DNA of 64,000 bases from Denitratisoma sp. (GTDB taxonomy: Bacteria > Pseudomonadota > Gammaproteobacteria > Burkholderiales > Rhodocyclaceae), in assembly GCA_032027165.1 (NCBI GenBank), contig JAVSMO010000001.1:2100181-2164180 (forward strand). The letters run 5' to 3'. The notes under the pieces were generated by a model, which saw nothing but the letters and a program-made list of their open reading frames with translations, made no database searches and was not told the origin of the DNA. The position numbers and the translations under genes were made by a program. Below are positions 49,192 through 58,937 of the stretch, one piece after another; position 1 is the stretch's first letter, and each line of letters starts with the position of its first letter.

Positions 49192-50573
49192 GACGCCTCC
49201 TTCTGCCGTGCCGCGGCCAGCTCGCGCACCGACAGGGCGAAAACTTCGGCGCGGTGCGCATAGTTGCGGAACATGTCGAAGCTGGCACAGGCCGGCGAGA
49301 GCAGCACGGCGTCGCCGGCGCGCGCGGCCACCGCCGCCTTGCGCACGGCCTGGTCCATGTCCTGGGCGTGGATGATGGGAATGCCGCAGCCGGCCACGGT
49401 GGCCTCGATTTTCATGGCATCGCGGCCGATCAGCACCAGAGTGCGGCCATGGGCGGCCAACGCCGGGCCCAGAGGCGAGAAATCCTGCCCCTTGCCGTCC
49501 CCGCCCGCGATCAGCACGATCTTGCGGCCCAGCCCTTCGAGCGCCGCAACGGTGGCACTGACGTTGGTCCCTTTGGAGTCGTCATACCAGGCGACGCCGT
49601 CGATCTCGGCGATGCGCTCGACGCGATGCGGCAGGCCCTGGAAGTCGCGCAGCGCCGGCAGCAGCGGCGCCAGCGGCAAGCCGACGGCGCAGCAGAGGGC
49701 CAGGGCGGCAAGCGCGTTGGCGGCATTGTGCAGGCCGCTCACGGCCAGCTCGTCGGCACGCAGCAGGCGCTCGCCCCCGTGCATCAGCCAGCCGTCGGAC
49801 AGGCCGAAGTCGTCGGCGCCGGCAGGCGCATCCAGGCCGAAAGTCAGCCTGCGCGAGGCGGCGCGCGCCATGGCCATGACGCGGGCGTCCTCGCGGTTGA
49901 GCACCTGCACGCCGCCGCCGGCGAAGATGCGCGCCTTGGCGGCAGCGTAGTCGTCCAGGCCGGCGTAGCGGTCGAGATGGTCGTCGGAAACATTGAGCAC
50001 CGCGGCCGCCTCGGCCGCCAGGCTCACCGTCGTCTCCAGCTGGAAGCTCGACAGCTCGAGCACCCAGACCTCCGGCAGCTTGCCGGCGTCGAGGCAGGTC
50101 ATCAGGGCGGAGAGCGCTGCCGGACTGATGTTCCCGGCCACCGCCGTCACCTTGCCGGCGGCGCGGCAGAGCGCGCCGGCCAGCGCCGTCGTCGTGGTCT
50201 TGCCGTTGGTGCCGGTAATGGCGATCACCTTGCATTGCTCGCGTACGCCCAGCTCGCGCAGTGCACCGGCGAACAGCTCGATCTCGCCGAGAATCGGAAT
50301 GCCTCGCCGGGCGGCCTCCGCCACCACCGGCTCATTGAGCGAGAGTCCGGGCGACAACCCGATCAGCTCGGCGCCGTCGATCAGCTCGTCGTTGAAGGAG
50401 CCGGTCAGCAGTGCCGCGCCGGGGGCGCTGCGCTTCAGCTCGGCGGCAAACGGCGGCTCCTTGCGCGAATCGGCCACGCGCACGCGGGCGCCCTGGCGAG
50501 CGAGCCATTGCGCCATGGCCAAGCCCGACTCGCCGAGCCCCAGCACCAGAACCGTTTTGCCTTGCCAGCTCAT
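49188..50573 (-). CDS. murD: UDP-N-acetylmuramoyl-L-alanine--D-glutamate ligase
   Basis: This 461-residue Mur ligase adds D-Glu. [18 protein letters not shown] forms the UDP-binding start; the ATP loop is [24 protein letters not shown] and [16 protein letters not shown] follow. The ATG at 50573 overlaps the mraY stop (ATGA). A dispersed-motif copy encodes RRLTFGLD. Confidence 0.97.
   Translation of the reverse strand: MSWQGKTVLVLGLGESGLAMAQWLARQGARVRVADSRKEPPFAAELKRSAPGAALLTGSFNDELIDGAELIGLSPGLSLNEPVVAEAARRGIPILGEIELFAGALRELGVREQCKVIAITGTNGKTTTTALAGALCRAAGKVTAVAGNISPAALSALMTCLDAGKLPEVWVLELSSFQLETTVSLAAEAAAVLNVSDDHLDRYAGLDDYAAAKARIFAGGGVQVLNREDARVMAMARAASRRLTFGLDAPAGADDFGLSDGWLMHGGERLLRADELAVSGLHNAANALAALALCCAVGLPLAPLLPALRDFQGLPHRVERIAEIDGVAWYDDSKGTNVSATVAALEGLGRKIVLIAGGDGKGQDFSPLGPALAAHGRTLVLIGRDAMKIEATVAGCGIPIIHAQDMDQAVRKAAVAARAGDAVLLSPACASFDMFRNYAHRAEVFALSVRELAAARQKEAS
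49840..49863 (+). repeat. Dispersed 24-base motif, copy in murD
   Basis: Left half AAAGTCAGCC, right half GCGGCG (one mismatch). Antisense to murD; encodes AASRRLTF. Confidence 0.6.
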
Positions 50574-51658
50574 CTCAGTTTCAGCGTCGACAATCCGAAC
50601 AGCACCAGCATGATCGTGATGATCCAGAACCGGACGACGACCTGGGTCTCCTTCCAGCCCTTCAATTCGTAGTGGTGGTGCAGCGGCGCCATGAGAAAGA
50701 TGCGCTTGCCGCCGGTGGCCTTGAAGTAGGCGACCTGGATCATCACCGACAGCGTCTCGACGACGAACACGCCGCCCATGATGAACAGCACGATCTCCTG
50801 GCGCACCACCACCGCCACCGTGCCGAGCGCCGCGCCCAGCGCGAGTGCGCCGACGTCGCCCATGAACACCTCCGCCGGGTAGGCGTTGAACCAGAGGAAG
50901 CCGAGGCCGGCCCCGCACAGGGCGCCGAGGAACACCGCCAGCTCGCCGGCACCGGGGATGAAGGGCAGGCCGAGATATTTGGAGAAGCCGGCATGGCCGG
51001 CGACGTAGGCGAAGATGGCCAGCGCGCCGGCCACCATCACCGTCGGCATGATGGCCAGGCCGTCGAGGCCGTCGGTGAGGTTCACCGCGTTGCTGGTGCC
51101 GACGATGACGAAGTAGCTGAGGATGACGAAGCCGACGATGCCCAGCGGATAGGCCACCGTCTTGAAGAAGGGCACGATCAGCTCGGTCTGCGCCGGCAGC
51201 GTCGCCGTCGTGGCCAGGAAGATCGCCGCCGCCGCGCCGATCAGCGACTGCCAGAAGAATTTCGCCCGCGCCGACAGCCCCTTCGGGTTGCGATGCACCA
51301 CCTTGCGCCAGTCGTCCACCCAGCCCACCGCGCCGAAGCCCAGGGTCACCAGCAGCACCACCCAGACGTAGCGGTTGGAGAGATCGCCCCACAGCAGCGT
51401 GGTGACGCCGATGGCGATGAGGATCAGCGCGCCGCCCATGGTCGGCGTGCCGGTCTTGGCAAGATGCGATTGCGGTCCGTCGTCGCGCACCGCCTGGCCG
51501 ATCTTCTTCTCCGCCAGCCAGCGGATCACCGCCGGGCCGAACAGGAAGGAAATCACCAGCGCCGTCATCGCCGCCAGCACCATGCGCAGCGTGATGTAGC
51601 CGAAGACATTGAAGACGCGGAAGTCCTTCGACAGCCATTGCGCCAGCTCAAGCAGCAT
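50570..51658 (-). CDS. mraY: Phospho-N-acetylmuramoyl-pentapeptide transferase
   Basis: This 362-residue ten-helix membrane enzyme makes lipid I from UDP-MurNAc-pentapeptide and undecaprenyl phosphate. [31 protein letters not shown] and [11 protein letters not shown] carry the catalytic Asp and His residues. I chose ATG 51658 ([10 protein letters not shown]), preceded by AAGGAGG, over ATG 51682. It is separated from murF by 147 bases that hold no clear signal, the longest gap within the dcw cluster. Confidence 0.97.
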   Translation of the reverse strand: MLLELAQWLSKDFRVFNVFGYITLRMVLAAMTALVISFLFGPAVIRWLAEKKIGQAVRDDGPQSHLAKTGTPTMGGALILIAIGVTTLLWGDLSNRYVWVVLLVTLGFGAVGWVDDWRKVVHRNPKGLSARAKFFWQSLIGAAAAIFLATTATLPAQTELIVPFFKTVAYPLGIVGFVILSYFVIVGTSNAVNLTDGLDGLAIMPTVMVAGALAIFAYVAGHAGFSKYLGLPFIPGAGELAVFLGALCGAGLGFLWFNAYPAEVFMGDVGALALGAALGTVAVVVRQEIVLFIMGGVFVVETLSVMIQVAYFKATGGKRIFLMAPLHHHYELKGWKETQVVVRFWIITIMLVLFGLSTLKLR

Positions 51659-51805
51659 GCCGCCCTCCTTCCGCACCCGCATCGCTGGGGAAACCGGAGG
51701 GCACGGCAGGCGGGGTCAATGGATTATCCAAGCAGCCCCACCGGGTCGCAGCATCAATGCTGGCTCGTCCGCCCATTCCCGCTACCATGCCCTCCGCGTT
51801 CCCCA

Positions 51806-53203
51806 TCAATGCGCTCCGTTTCCCGATTTGCCGTCGTCTGCGACGGCATCCGCCACGCGCTCCATGCGCATGAAGCGCGAGCCCTTCACCAGCACCACCG
51901 TGTCGGCGCCGAGCTGCGGCGCCAGCGCCTCCAGCAGCGCCTCGGCGTCGGCGAAATGCCGGCCGCCGGCGCCGAAGTTGCGCGACGCCAGCTCGCTGTG
52001 CTCGCCCAGGGCGAACAGCTGGTCCACGCCCTGGCTCTTGGCGTAGCCGCCGATCTCGTCGTGGAACTGCCCGGCCTGCCCGCCGATCTCGCCCATGTCG
52101 CCGAGCACGAGGATCTTGCGGCCCGGCGTGGAGGCCAGCACGTCGATGGCCGCACGCACCGAATCCGGGTTGGCGTTGTAGCTGTCGTCGATGAGCACCG
52201 CACCCGCGGCGGCCGGCCGCACCTGCAGTCGCCCCTTCACGCCGGCGAAGGAAGTCAGTCCCGCCGACACGGCGGCGAGCGAGGCGCCCGCCGCCAGCGC
52301 CGCCGCGGTGGCGGCAAGGGCGTTCCTCGCGTTGTGCAGGCCGGGCACGGCGAGCGCCACCTCGATGGCGCCCTGCGGCGTTTCGATCGACAGCAGGCTG
52401 CCGAGCGCCTTCGGCTCCGCGCGCCCGCGCACGTCGGCCGGCTGTTCCAGGCCGAACGTCAGCAGGCGGTGCCCGGCGCTCATTTCCCGCCAGAGGCCGG
52501 CGAAGGCATCGTCGGCATTGATCACCGCCGTGCCGCCGGAGCGCAGCCCGTCGAAAATCTCGCCCTTGGCGCGCGCCACCTCGGCGACGCCGCCCAGCCC
52601 GGCAAGATGCGCGCGCTGGGCGTTGTTCACCAGCGCCACGGTCGGCTGCGCCAGTCGCGTCAGGTAGGCGATCTCGCCCGGATGGTTCATGCCCATCTCG
52701 ATCACCGCGGCGCGATGGCTGCCGTGCAGGCGCAGCAGCATCAGCGGCAGGCCGATGTCGTTGTTCAGGTTGCCCGTGGTCGCCAGCACGGCGAGTTCGG
52801 GATCGTAGCCTTCGCTCAGGGCGCGGGCGCGCAGGATCGCGGCGATCATCTCCTTGACCGTCGTCTTGCCGTTGCTGCCGGTGACGCCGATAAGGGGGAT
52901 GTCGAAGCGGGCGCGCCACGAGGCGCCGAGATAGCCGAACGCCAGGCGCGTGTCGGCCACCGTCAGCAGCGGCAGTCCGGACGAACGGCCTGCCGCCCAG
53001 TCCCGATCGACCATCGCCGCCGCAGCGCCGCGCTCGGCGGCGGCCCCGACGAATTCGTGGCCGTCGAAATTTCCGCCCTTGAGGGCGATGAACAGTTCGC
53101 CGCTGGCGATCGTCCGGGTGTCGGTCGACACGCCCTCGAAGCGCGGATTGCCGTAGAGCGCCGTGCCGCCGGTGGCGAGGGCCGCTTCCATCAGGCTCAT
53201 CAT
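51806..53203 (-). CDS. murF: UDP-N-acetylmuramoyl-tripeptide--D-alanyl-D-alanine ligase
   Basis: This 465-residue Mur ligase adds D-Ala-D-Ala to the tripeptide. VSTDTR, FIALKGGNFDGHEF, GVTGSNGKTTVKEM, IEMGMNHPGEI and LIDDSYNANPDSVRAAI are all in order. The first of two ATGs (53203) overlaps the murE stop as ATGA, with GGAGG nine bases upstream. Confidence 0.96.
   Translation of the reverse strand: MMSLMEAALATGGTALYGNPRFEGVSTDTRTIASGELFIALKGGNFDGHEFVGAAAERGAAAAMVDRDWAAGRSSGLPLLTVADTRLAFGYLGASWRARFDIPLIGVTGSNGKTTVKEMIAAILRARALSEGYDPELAVLATTGNLNNDIGLPLMLLRLHGSHRAAVIEMGMNHPGEIAYLTRLAQPTVALVNNAQRAHLAGLGGVAEVARAKGEIFDGLRSGGTAVINADDAFAGLWREMSAGHRLLTFGLEQPADVRGRAEPKALGSLLSIETPQGAIEVALAVPGLHNARNALAATAAALAAGASLAAVSAGLTSFAGVKGRLQVRPAAAGAVLIDDSYNANPDSVRAAIDVLASTPGRKILVLGDMGEIGGQAGQFHDEIGGYAKSQGVDQLFALGEHSELASRNFGAGGRHFADAEALLEALAPQLGADTVVLVKGSRFMRMERVADAVADDGKSGNGAH
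52251..52274 (+). repeat. Dispersed 24-base motif, copy in murF
   Basis: Left half GAAGTCAGTC (one mismatch), right half ACGGCG exact. Antisense to murF; encodes AVSAGLTS. Confidence 0.7.
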
Positions 53204-54693
53204 CGCGACGGGCCTCCACGGCTGGCGAGCGCGGCCACGGCACAGTCGACGTCGGAGAACGGCTGGCGCCGGCCGGCGATTTCCTGGTAGGCCTCATGGC
53301 CCTTGCCGGCGATCAGCACCACATCCCGGGCATCGGCCTGGGCCAGCGCGGCGCGGATCGCCTCGGCGCGGTCGGCAATCGTGCGTGCCCCCGGCGCCCC
53401 GCGGGCGATGTCGGCAAGAATGGCTTGCGGGTCCTCGTCGCGCGGGTTGTCGCTGGTGAGAATCACCGCATCGGCCCGGCGCGCCGCGACCTCGCCCATT
53501 TGCGGCCGCTTGCCCGGGTCGCGGTTGCCGCCGCAGCCGAAGACGCAGACGAGACGGCCGCCGCGCGCGGCAGCGGTTTCGCGCAGCGCCGCCAGGGCCT
53601 GGTCGAGCGCGTCCGGCGTATGCGCGTAATCGATCACCGCCAGCGGCTGGCCCTCGCCGCCGACGGCCTGCATGCGGCCGGGCGAAGAAGTCAGTCTCCG
53701 CAACACGGCGGCCGCCCGGTCGAGCGCCACGCCGGAAGCCAGCAGCGTGCCCAGCACGGCAAGCAGGTTGGCGACATTGAACTCGCCCACCACCGGAGCC
53801 TCGATGTCGGCGCGGCCCTGCGGCGTGACCGCGGTGAAGCGCAGCCCGCGCGGCGCCGCCGCGATGCCCTCGGCGGCGAGCAGGACATCGACGCCATTCG
53901 CGGTCTCCCCCCGCAGGGTATAACCCGTCACCGGCACGCCGCGGCCGGCAAGGTCGCGGGCGATCTTGCGGCCGAGCGCATCGTCGAGATTGAGCACGGC
54001 CGCCTTCAGTCCGGGCGTGGCGAACAGCTGCTCCTTCGCCGCGCCATAGGCTTCCATGCTGCCGTGGTATTCAAGGTGGTCGCGCGTGAGGTTGGTGAAC
54101 ACCGCGACGTCGAAATGCACGCCATTGACGCGCCCCTGGTGCAGGCCGATCGAGGAGACTTCCATCGCCGCCGCCTGTGCACCCTGCGCGAGGTAGCCGG
54201 CGAAGAGGCGGTGCAGGGTGAGGGCGTCAGGCGTGGTGTTGAGGCTTTCTTCCAAGTGCCCCGGGAAGCCGCAGCCGAGCGTGCCGATCACCGCGCAGCG
54301 GCGCCCGAGCTGCGCGAAGGCCTGGGCGATCCACTGGCTCACCGAGGTCTTGCCATTGGTGCCGGTGACGCCGACCGTCCACAGCTTCTCCGAGGGGCGG
54401 CCGTACACCAGGTGGGCGATCCAGCCGGAGAGCGCCTGCAGCTCGTCCGCCGCCACATTCGGCACGTCGATGGCGGGCGCCTCCACGCCCTGGCGCTCCC
54501 ACAGCACCGCCGCGGCGCCGCGCGCCACCGCATCGGCGATGTAGCGGCGGCCATCGACGCGCGCGCCCGGGAAGGCGACGAACACCTCCCCCGGTGCCAC
54601 CGCGCGGGAATCCGCGCAGAGGGCCGTCGCCGTCACGCCTTGCCTTTGCAGTTCATCGAGCACGCGTTGTGCTTCTCCCAGTTCACGTTTCAC
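53200..54693 (-). CDS. murE: UDP-N-acetylmuramoyl-L-alanyl-D-glutamate--2,6-diaminopimelate ligase
   Basis: This 497-residue Mur ligase adds the third residue of the stem peptide. ADSRAVAPGEVFVAFPG, GVTGTNGKTSVSQWIAQ and AMEVSSIGLHQGRVNGV are typical. SDNPRDEDP matches the DNPR motif for meso-diaminopimelate, so the wall is the usual Gram-negative A1-gamma type. The start is GTG 54693, overlapping the ftsI stop as GTGA, with GGAG five bases upstream. Confidence 0.96.
   Translation of the reverse strand: MKRELGEAQRVLDELQRQGVTATALCADSRAVAPGEVFVAFPGARVDGRRYIADAVARGAAAVLWERQGVEAPAIDVPNVAADELQALSGWIAHLVYGRPSEKLWTVGVTGTNGKTSVSQWIAQAFAQLGRRCAVIGTLGCGFPGHLEESLNTTPDALTLHRLFAGYLAQGAQAAAMEVSSIGLHQGRVNGVHFDVAVFTNLTRDHLEYHGSMEAYGAAKEQLFATPGLKAAVLNLDDALGRKIARDLAGRGVPVTGYTLRGETANGVDVLLAAEGIAAAPRGLRFTAVTPQGRADIEAPVVGEFNVANLLAVLGTLLASGVALDRAAAVLRRLTSSPGRMQAVGGEGQPLAVIDYAHTPDALDQALAALRETAAARGGRLVCVFGCGGNRDPGKRPQMGEVAARRADAVILTSDNPRDEDPQAILADIARGAPGARTIADRAEAIRAALAQADARDVVLIAGKGHEAYQEIAGRRQPFSDVDCAVAALASRGGPSR
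53687..53710 (+). repeat. Dispersed 24-base motif, copy in murE
   Basis: Left half GAAGTCAGTC (one mismatch), right half ACGGCG exact. Antisense to murE; encodes AVLRRLTS. Confidence 0.7.
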
Positions 54694-56417
54694 AGGCTCT
54701 CCGGCACCACCGCCGCATCCCGCGCCACCTGCACGGGCTTCAGCGGTGCGTCCGGCGCCACGCCGAGCGTGCGCAGGCTGCCGGCCATCACCTGGGCGAA
54801 GACCGGCGCCGCCACCTCGCCGCCGTAGTACTTGCCGGCGGAGGGCTCGTCGATCATCACCGCCACCAGCAGGCGCGGGTCCGACACCGGCGCGAAGCCG
54901 ACGAAAGCCGCCACGTAGCGGTCGGCGTACTGGCCGGCCTCCAGCTTGTGCGCCGTGCCGGTCTTGCCGGCGACGCGGTAGCCCGCGATCTGCGCCTTGG
55001 GCGCGGTGCCGCCGGGCAGCACGGCCATCTCGAGCATGGCGCGGACCTCGCGCGCCGTCTGTGCCGAAAAAACGGATTTGCCCGCGATCGGCGGTGATTC
55101 CAGCCGGGTCAGAGACAACGGGATCAGGTCGCCGTCGCGGGCAAATACCAGGTAAGCGCGGGCCAGCTGCATCAGCGTCACCGAGATGCCGTGGCCGTAT
55201 GACATGGTGGCCTGCTCGATCGGCCGCCAGGTCTTGAACGGGCGCAGGCGGCCGCCGACTTCGCCCGGAAAGCCGAGCCGCAGCGGCTGGCCGAAGCCGA
55301 GCGCGTCGAACATCTGCCACATTTCCTCCGGGGAGAACGCGCCGGCGATCTTCGCCGTGCCGACGTTGCTCGACTTCTGGATCACCTGCGCCACCGTCAG
55401 CAGGCCATGCGGATGGGCGTCATGGATGGTGGCGTTGCCGATGGTGAGGCGTCCCGGCGCCGTCTGGATCTGCGAGTCGAAGCGGAAGCGGCCCTTCTCC
55501 AGCGCCAGCGCGGCGGTGAAGGGCTTCATCGTCGAGCCCGGCTCGAACACATCGGTGAGGGCGCGATTGCGCAGCTGCGCCCCGGTCAGCTTGACGCGGT
55601 TGTTCGGGTTGTACGCCGGCAGGTTGGCCAGCGCCAGCACCTCGCCGGTCTTGGCGTCGAGCACGACGACGCCGCCGGCCTTGGCCTTGTGCTCGGCCAG
55701 CGCCTGCTTGAGGTGGGTGAAGGCGAGGTATTGCACCTTGGCGTCGAGGGCCAGCGTGATGTCCTTGCCGTCCTGCGGCGGCTTGATGCTCTCGACATCC
55801 TCGACGATGCGGCCGAGGCGGTCCTTGATGACGCGGCGGCTGCCCGGCTTGCCGGCGAGCTGGGCATCGAGGGCGAGCTCGATGCCTTCCTGCCCCTTGT
55901 CCTCGACGCCGGTGAAGCCGAGCATGTGCGAGGTCACCTCGGCCGCCGGATAGTAGCGGCGATACTCGCGCTGCAGATGGATGCCGGGCAGGTTGAGCGC
56001 GGCGACCTTCTCAGCCGTGTCGGGCGGGATCTGCCGCTTGATGAAGACGAAGTCCTTCTCCGCGGCAAGACGGCGGTTGAGTTCGCGCACGTCCATCTCC
56101 AGCAGGCCCGCCAGTTCGCGCGCCTGCGCCGGCGCCAGCCGGGCGTCCTCGGGAATCGCCCAGACCGACTTCACCGGCGTGGACACAGCCAGCATGTCGC
56201 CGCTGCGGTCGGCGATGCGGCCGCGCGTGGCCGACAGTTCGATCACGCGGGCATAGCGCGACTCGCCCTTCTGCTGCAGGAAGTCGTTGCGCACCACCTG
56301 CAGGTACACCGAGCGTGCCGCCAGGGTGCCGAAGGCCAGCAGGATCAGCGCGGCAACGAAGCGTGCGCGCCAGGCCGGCAGCAGTTGCGACAGCAATGGG
56401 CTGTTGGCGAACTTCAC
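54690..56417 (-). CDS. ftsI: Septal peptidoglycan transpeptidase FtsI (PBP3)
   Basis: This 575-residue class B penicillin-binding protein cross-links septal peptidoglycan. After one N-terminal helix (about 18-38) come the dimerisation domain and the transpeptidase domain with Ser295 in GSTMKPF, SSN (KSSNVGTAK) and KTG (GKTGTAHK). The start is GTG 56417, overlapping the ftsL stop as GTGA, with GGAGGTG upstream. The frame upstream overlaps ftsL and is not family-like. Confidence 0.97.
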   Translation of the reverse strand: MKFANSPLLSQLLPAWRARFVAALILLAFGTLAARSVYLQVVRNDFLQQKGESRYARVIELSATRGRIADRSGDMLAVSTPVKSVWAIPEDARLAPAQARELAGLLEMDVRELNRRLAAEKDFVFIKRQIPPDTAEKVAALNLPGIHLQREYRRYYPAAEVTSHMLGFTGVEDKGQEGIELALDAQLAGKPGSRRVIKDRLGRIVEDVESIKPPQDGKDITLALDAKVQYLAFTHLKQALAEHKAKAGGVVVLDAKTGEVLALANLPAYNPNNRVKLTGAQLRNRALTDVFEPGSTMKPFTAALALEKGRFRFDSQIQTAPGRLTIGNATIHDAHPHGLLTVAQVIQKSSNVGTAKIAGAFSPEEMWQMFDALGFGQPLRLGFPGEVGGRLRPFKTWRPIEQATMSYGHGISVTLMQLARAYLVFARDGDLIPLSLTRLESPPIAGKSVFSAQTAREVRAMLEMAVLPGGTAPKAQIAGYRVAGKTGTAHKLEAGQYADRYVAAFVGFAPVSDPRLLVAVMIDEPSAGKYYGGEVAAPVFAQVMAGSLRTLGVAPDAPLKPVQVARDAAVVPESL

Positions 56418-56680
56418 CGCGGCACCTCCACCGCCAGCACCTGCCCCGCCGCCGGCGGCTTCATGTGCAGCCGCTCGCGGGCGAATTTCTCGACCCGCGA
56501 ATGCGACGCCCAGGTGCTCTGCTCCAACTGCAGCTGGCCCCACTCGACTTCCAGCTGGCGCATGCGCTCCTGCTCGCGCTCCAGGTCGGTGAACAATTTT
56601 CTCGCCTTGTGCTGCGAGGCCACCCCCCCCAGCGCGCTGGCCAGGACAATCGCGATGAGGGCGAGGTTCAGCCGGAGCAC
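56414..56680 (-). CDS. ftsL: Cell division protein FtsL
   Basis: This 88-residue bitopic protein has one membrane helix (about 4-22) and a leucine-zipper-like coiled coil (ARKLFTDLEREQERMRQLEVEW) that pairs with FtsB, then an HSRVEKFARERLHM end typical of FtsL. It lies four bases after rsmH and overlaps ftsI by four. Confidence 0.93.
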   Translation of the reverse strand: MLRLNLALIAIVLASALGGVASQHKARKLFTDLEREQERMRQLEVEWGQLQLEQSTWASHSRVEKFARERLHMKPPAAGQVLAVEVPR

Positions 56681-56684
56681 GGCG

Positions 56685-57605
56685 TCAGGTCCTTTCCGCC
56701 ACGCGCATCACGGCGCTGCGGGCACGCGGATTGGCGCCGACTTCCGCCAGAGAAGGGGTAACCGGCTTGCCGACCAGCTTCAGCCGCGGCGGCGGCAGGT
56801 CGGCGGCGCGCACCGGCAGGCGCGAAGGCAGCTGCGGCGGACGCGATTCGTCGCGCAGGAAGCGCTTGACGATGCGGTCTTCGAGGGAGTGGAAGCTGAT
56901 CACGGCAAGGCGGCCGCCGGACTTGAGTGCTGCAACGGCCTGGGGCAGGACTAGCGACAATTCCTCAAGCTCCTGATTGACGTGAATCCGTATAGCCTGA
57001 AAGCTGCGCGTCGCCGGATGCTGGCCTTGCTCGCGCGTGCGGACGGCCGATGCCACGATCTCGGCAAGTTGTCGTGTGGTTGCGATAGCCCCCCCTGCCC
57101 GAGCAGCAACAATCGCCTTTGCAACCGCATTAGCAAACCGTTCTTCGCCATAATTTTTTATCACCTCCGCGAGTTGCTGCTGGCTCGCCTGCGCCAGCCA
57201 TTCCGCCGCCGTCTGGCCGCGGGTCGTATCCATGCGCATGTCGAGCGGCGCTTCCTGCCGGAAACTGAAGCCGCGCTCCGCCTCGTCCAGCTGCGGGGAG
57301 GACACGCCCAGATCCAGCAATATCCCATCCACCTGCTCAACACCTTCCGCCTTCAGCACTTCGCGCAAGCGGCCGAAGGCGGCATGGATCACTTTCAGGC
57401 GCGTATCGGCAATCTCCCTGCCCGCCGCGACCGCCGCCGGATCCCGATCCAGCGCGATCAGCCGCCCCTGCTCGTTCAGCTGCCCGAGGATCAGCCGGCT
57501 GTGACCGCCGCGGCCGAAGGTCGCATCCACGTATACCCCGCCCGGCTTCACCGCCAGGGCGTCGACCGCCTCCTCCAGCAGCACCGTCTTGTGCTGCGCA
57601 TTCAA
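56685..57605 (-). CDS. rsmH: 16S rRNA (cytosine1402-N4)-methyltransferase
   Basis: This 306-residue MraW-type enzyme methylates C1402 of 16S r[30 protein letters not shown] (SAM loop), [20 protein letters not shown] and [15 protein letters not shown] are diagnostic. I place the start at TTG 57605, since no in-frame ATG or GTG fits the conserved N-terminus. RsmI, which modifies the same nucleotide, is also in this window (62623-63489). Confidence 0.95.
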   Translation of the reverse strand: MNAQHKTVLLEEAVDALAVKPGGVYVDATFGRGGHSRLILGQLNEQGRLIALDRDPAAVAAGREIADTRLKVIHAAFGRLREVLKAEGVEQVDGILLDLGVSSPQLDEAERGFSFRQEAPLDMRMDTTRGQTAAEWLAQASQQQLAEVIKNYGEERFANAVAKAIVAARAGGAIATTRQLAEIVASAVRTREQGQHPATRSFQAIRIHVNQELEELSLVLPQAVAALKSGGRLAVISFHSLEDRIVKRFLRDESRPPQLPSRLPVRAADLPPPRLKLVGKPVTPSLAEVGANPRARSAVMRVAERT

Positions 57606-57720
57606 TTCGCCATCCCCCGGCCCCCCTTCCCGCGGAAGGGGGTGACGGTGGTTCGCGGGCCATGCCCGCTCCGTGCTGTTGGCTGCGCCGCCCTTGGGGC
57701 GGCCCGGCGGGCGGCGGCGC

Positions 57721-58167
57721 TCACAGCGTGAGCGTCTCCAGTCCCGGCGGCAGCAGCTTGTCGCCGAGGGCAAAAATCGCTTCCTGCTGCTGCTTCCAGC
57801 CGGCATCCGACCAGAGCTCGAAATGGTTGCCCTGGCCGACCAGCCAGACCTCCTTCTCAAGGCCGGCGTACTGGCGCAACTCCGGTGCGATCAGCACGCG
57901 GCCGGCCGCATCCATCGTCTCTTCGCGGGCGAAGCCGATGAGCAGGCGTTTCAACAGGGCGGATTGCTGTTCGAGGCTGGGGGCCTGGAGCACTTTGTCG
58001 CGGATGGGCTCCCAGGCCGGCAGGGGATAGATCAGGAGGCAGCGGTGGGGATGCGCAGTGAGCACTAACGTGCCATCGGCAGCGGCAGACAGCCCCTCGC
58101 GATGCCGCGACGGCACCGCCAGGCGTCCCTTCGCGTCAAGATACAGCGCCGCAGCCCCCTGGTACAT
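57721..58167 (-). CDS. mraZ: Transcriptional regulator MraZ
   Basis: This 148-residue protein has two AbrB-like MraZ domains ([14 protein letters not shown] and [18 protein letters not shown]). It forms a ring-shaped oligomer that binds repeated boxes in its own promoter and represses the dcw operon. The ATG at 58167 has AAGGAGG upstream; the frame to 58212 is unsupported. It is the first gene of the division cluster. Confidence 0.95.
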   Translation of the reverse strand: MYQGAAALYLDAKGRLAVPSRHREGLSAAADGTLVLTAHPHRCLLIYPLPAWEPIRDKVLQAPSLEQQSALLKRLLIGFAREETMDAAGRVLIAPELRQYAGLEKEVWLVGQGNHFELWSDAGWKQQQEAIFALGDKLLPPGLETLTL

Positions 58168-58203
58168 CCGACCCCCTCCTTTGGCAGGAAACCCTAAATC
58201 CAG

Positions 58204-58233
58204 ATTTCCCACTTTTTTCCACTATTTCCCACT
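58204..58233 (-). promoter_or_regulatory. Three MraZ boxes upstream of mraZ
   Basis: On the minus strand, three direct repeats AGTGGGAAAT, AGTGGAAAAA and AGTGGGAAAT follow at exactly 10-base steps. They match the known TGGGN-type MraZ operator with helical spacing. They overlap the end of the -10 box and the expected start site, which fits autorepression. Confidence 0.9.
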
Positions 58234-58259
58234 TTAGTTGAACTCTAATGCAGGGTCAA
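58231..58259 (-). promoter_or_regulatory. Promoter of mraZ and the dcw cluster
   Basis: TTGACC (58254-58259) and TAAAGT (58231-58236) are 17 bases apart on the minus strand. Transcription would begin near 58224, within the MraZ boxes. Confidence 0.75.
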
Positions 58260-58420
58260 GCGGAAAATTGCGAATTTTTCTAGGCGCAACAAAGACTTAA
58301 AGGGTCGACTTGAGATAAAATCTTGAAAAATTAATCCTTAAAAAACAATATGGATAGAAAGCGAAGTGAAAGTTGAGTGTCAAGAGCGGCAGTCTTGTGC
58401 CGTCATATGAAGCGGGAGTT

Positions 58421-58803
58421 GGAAGTCCGCCGATAAGCCGGGTTCTGTAAGACAGCCGAAGCTGTCCGGCAACCATTCCTCTGGGCGACGCGTTGCCGCG
58501 GCGCTCTAGCAGCCTACCCGGAAGCGACGCGAGCAGCGTCATGGCTTCCCTATTTGGCCTTGCCCCGGATGGGGTTTAGCGTGCCAGCCGTGTTGCCACG
58601 GACTGCGGTGGGCTCTTACCCCGCCATTTCACCCTTGCCTGATCCCCTTGGGGGGGCCATCGGCGGTGTGTTTTCTGTGCCACTTTCCGTCGCCTTGGGT
58701 CTTTCGACTTGCTGCGCCCGGCCGTTAGCCGGCATCCTGCTCTATGGGGCCCGGACTTTCCTCCATGCGCACAAGGCGCACAGCGGCTGCCTGGCGGACT
58801 TCC
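58421..58803 (-). ncRNA. rnpB: RNase P RNA (class A)
   Basis: The minus strand starts GGAAGTCCGCC and ends GGCGGACTTCC, which pair as helix P1 (58793-58803 with 58421-58431). Inside are the universal GGAGGAAAGTCCGGGC (P4/CR-I), GCAGGATGCCGGCTAACGGC and, near the 3' end, ACAGAACCCGGCTTATCG. The length of 383 bases fits the bacterial A type (377 in E. coli). It is the catalytic RNA that matures tRNA 5' ends. A TATAAT lies seven bases upstream. Confidence 0.96.
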
Positions 58804-58809
58804 ATGTTC

Positions 58810-58840
58810 ATTATATCGCGGCTACACCGTTTATTTTCAA
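58810..58840 (-). promoter_or_regulatory. rnpB promoter
   Basis: TATAAT (58810-58815) is placed to start RNA at 58803. TTGAAA (58835-58840) is the best -35, at a long 19-base spacing. A 10-base direct repeat TTTATTTTCA lies in this AT-rich stretch. Confidence 0.6.
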
Positions 58841-58936
58841 TGCCTTACAATTTATTTTCAGGCTCGCCTTGATCTGCCAACGGGGCCGTCCGAAAATAAG
58901 GGGGGAACGGAATAAGGCTTTCTTAGCAGGGGCCAT
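58811..58936 (-). pseudogene. 41-residue frame whose start is a copy of the H1-like gene start
   Basis: The frame begins MAPAKKALFRSPLIFG and ends in TAA within the rnpB -10 box. Its ribosome-binding site and first codons (58947-58916) match the H1-like gene's (9923-9892) at 29 of 32 bases: GGAGGTTTGAGATGGC, then CTGCTAAGAAA. After residue 7 the lysine/alanine pattern is lost. The GGAGG lies in the last codons of the DUF3025 gene, whose TGA is one base before this ATG. It looks like the broken start of a second H1-like gene; translation is possible but no function is suggested. Confidence 0.5.
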
Positions 58937-58937
58937 C

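Noticed and set aside
51659-51805. Hidden promoter or small gene in the mraY-murF gap
   Set aside because: TTGACC occurs on the minus strand at 51714-51719, but nothing like a -10 box lies at the right spacing, and no start codon has support.
58297-58542. 81-codon minus-strand frame and a 268-codon plus-strand frame (58554-59360) over the rnpB region
   Set aside because: Both run through RNase P RNA, whose conserved helices and ends explain the sequence fully.
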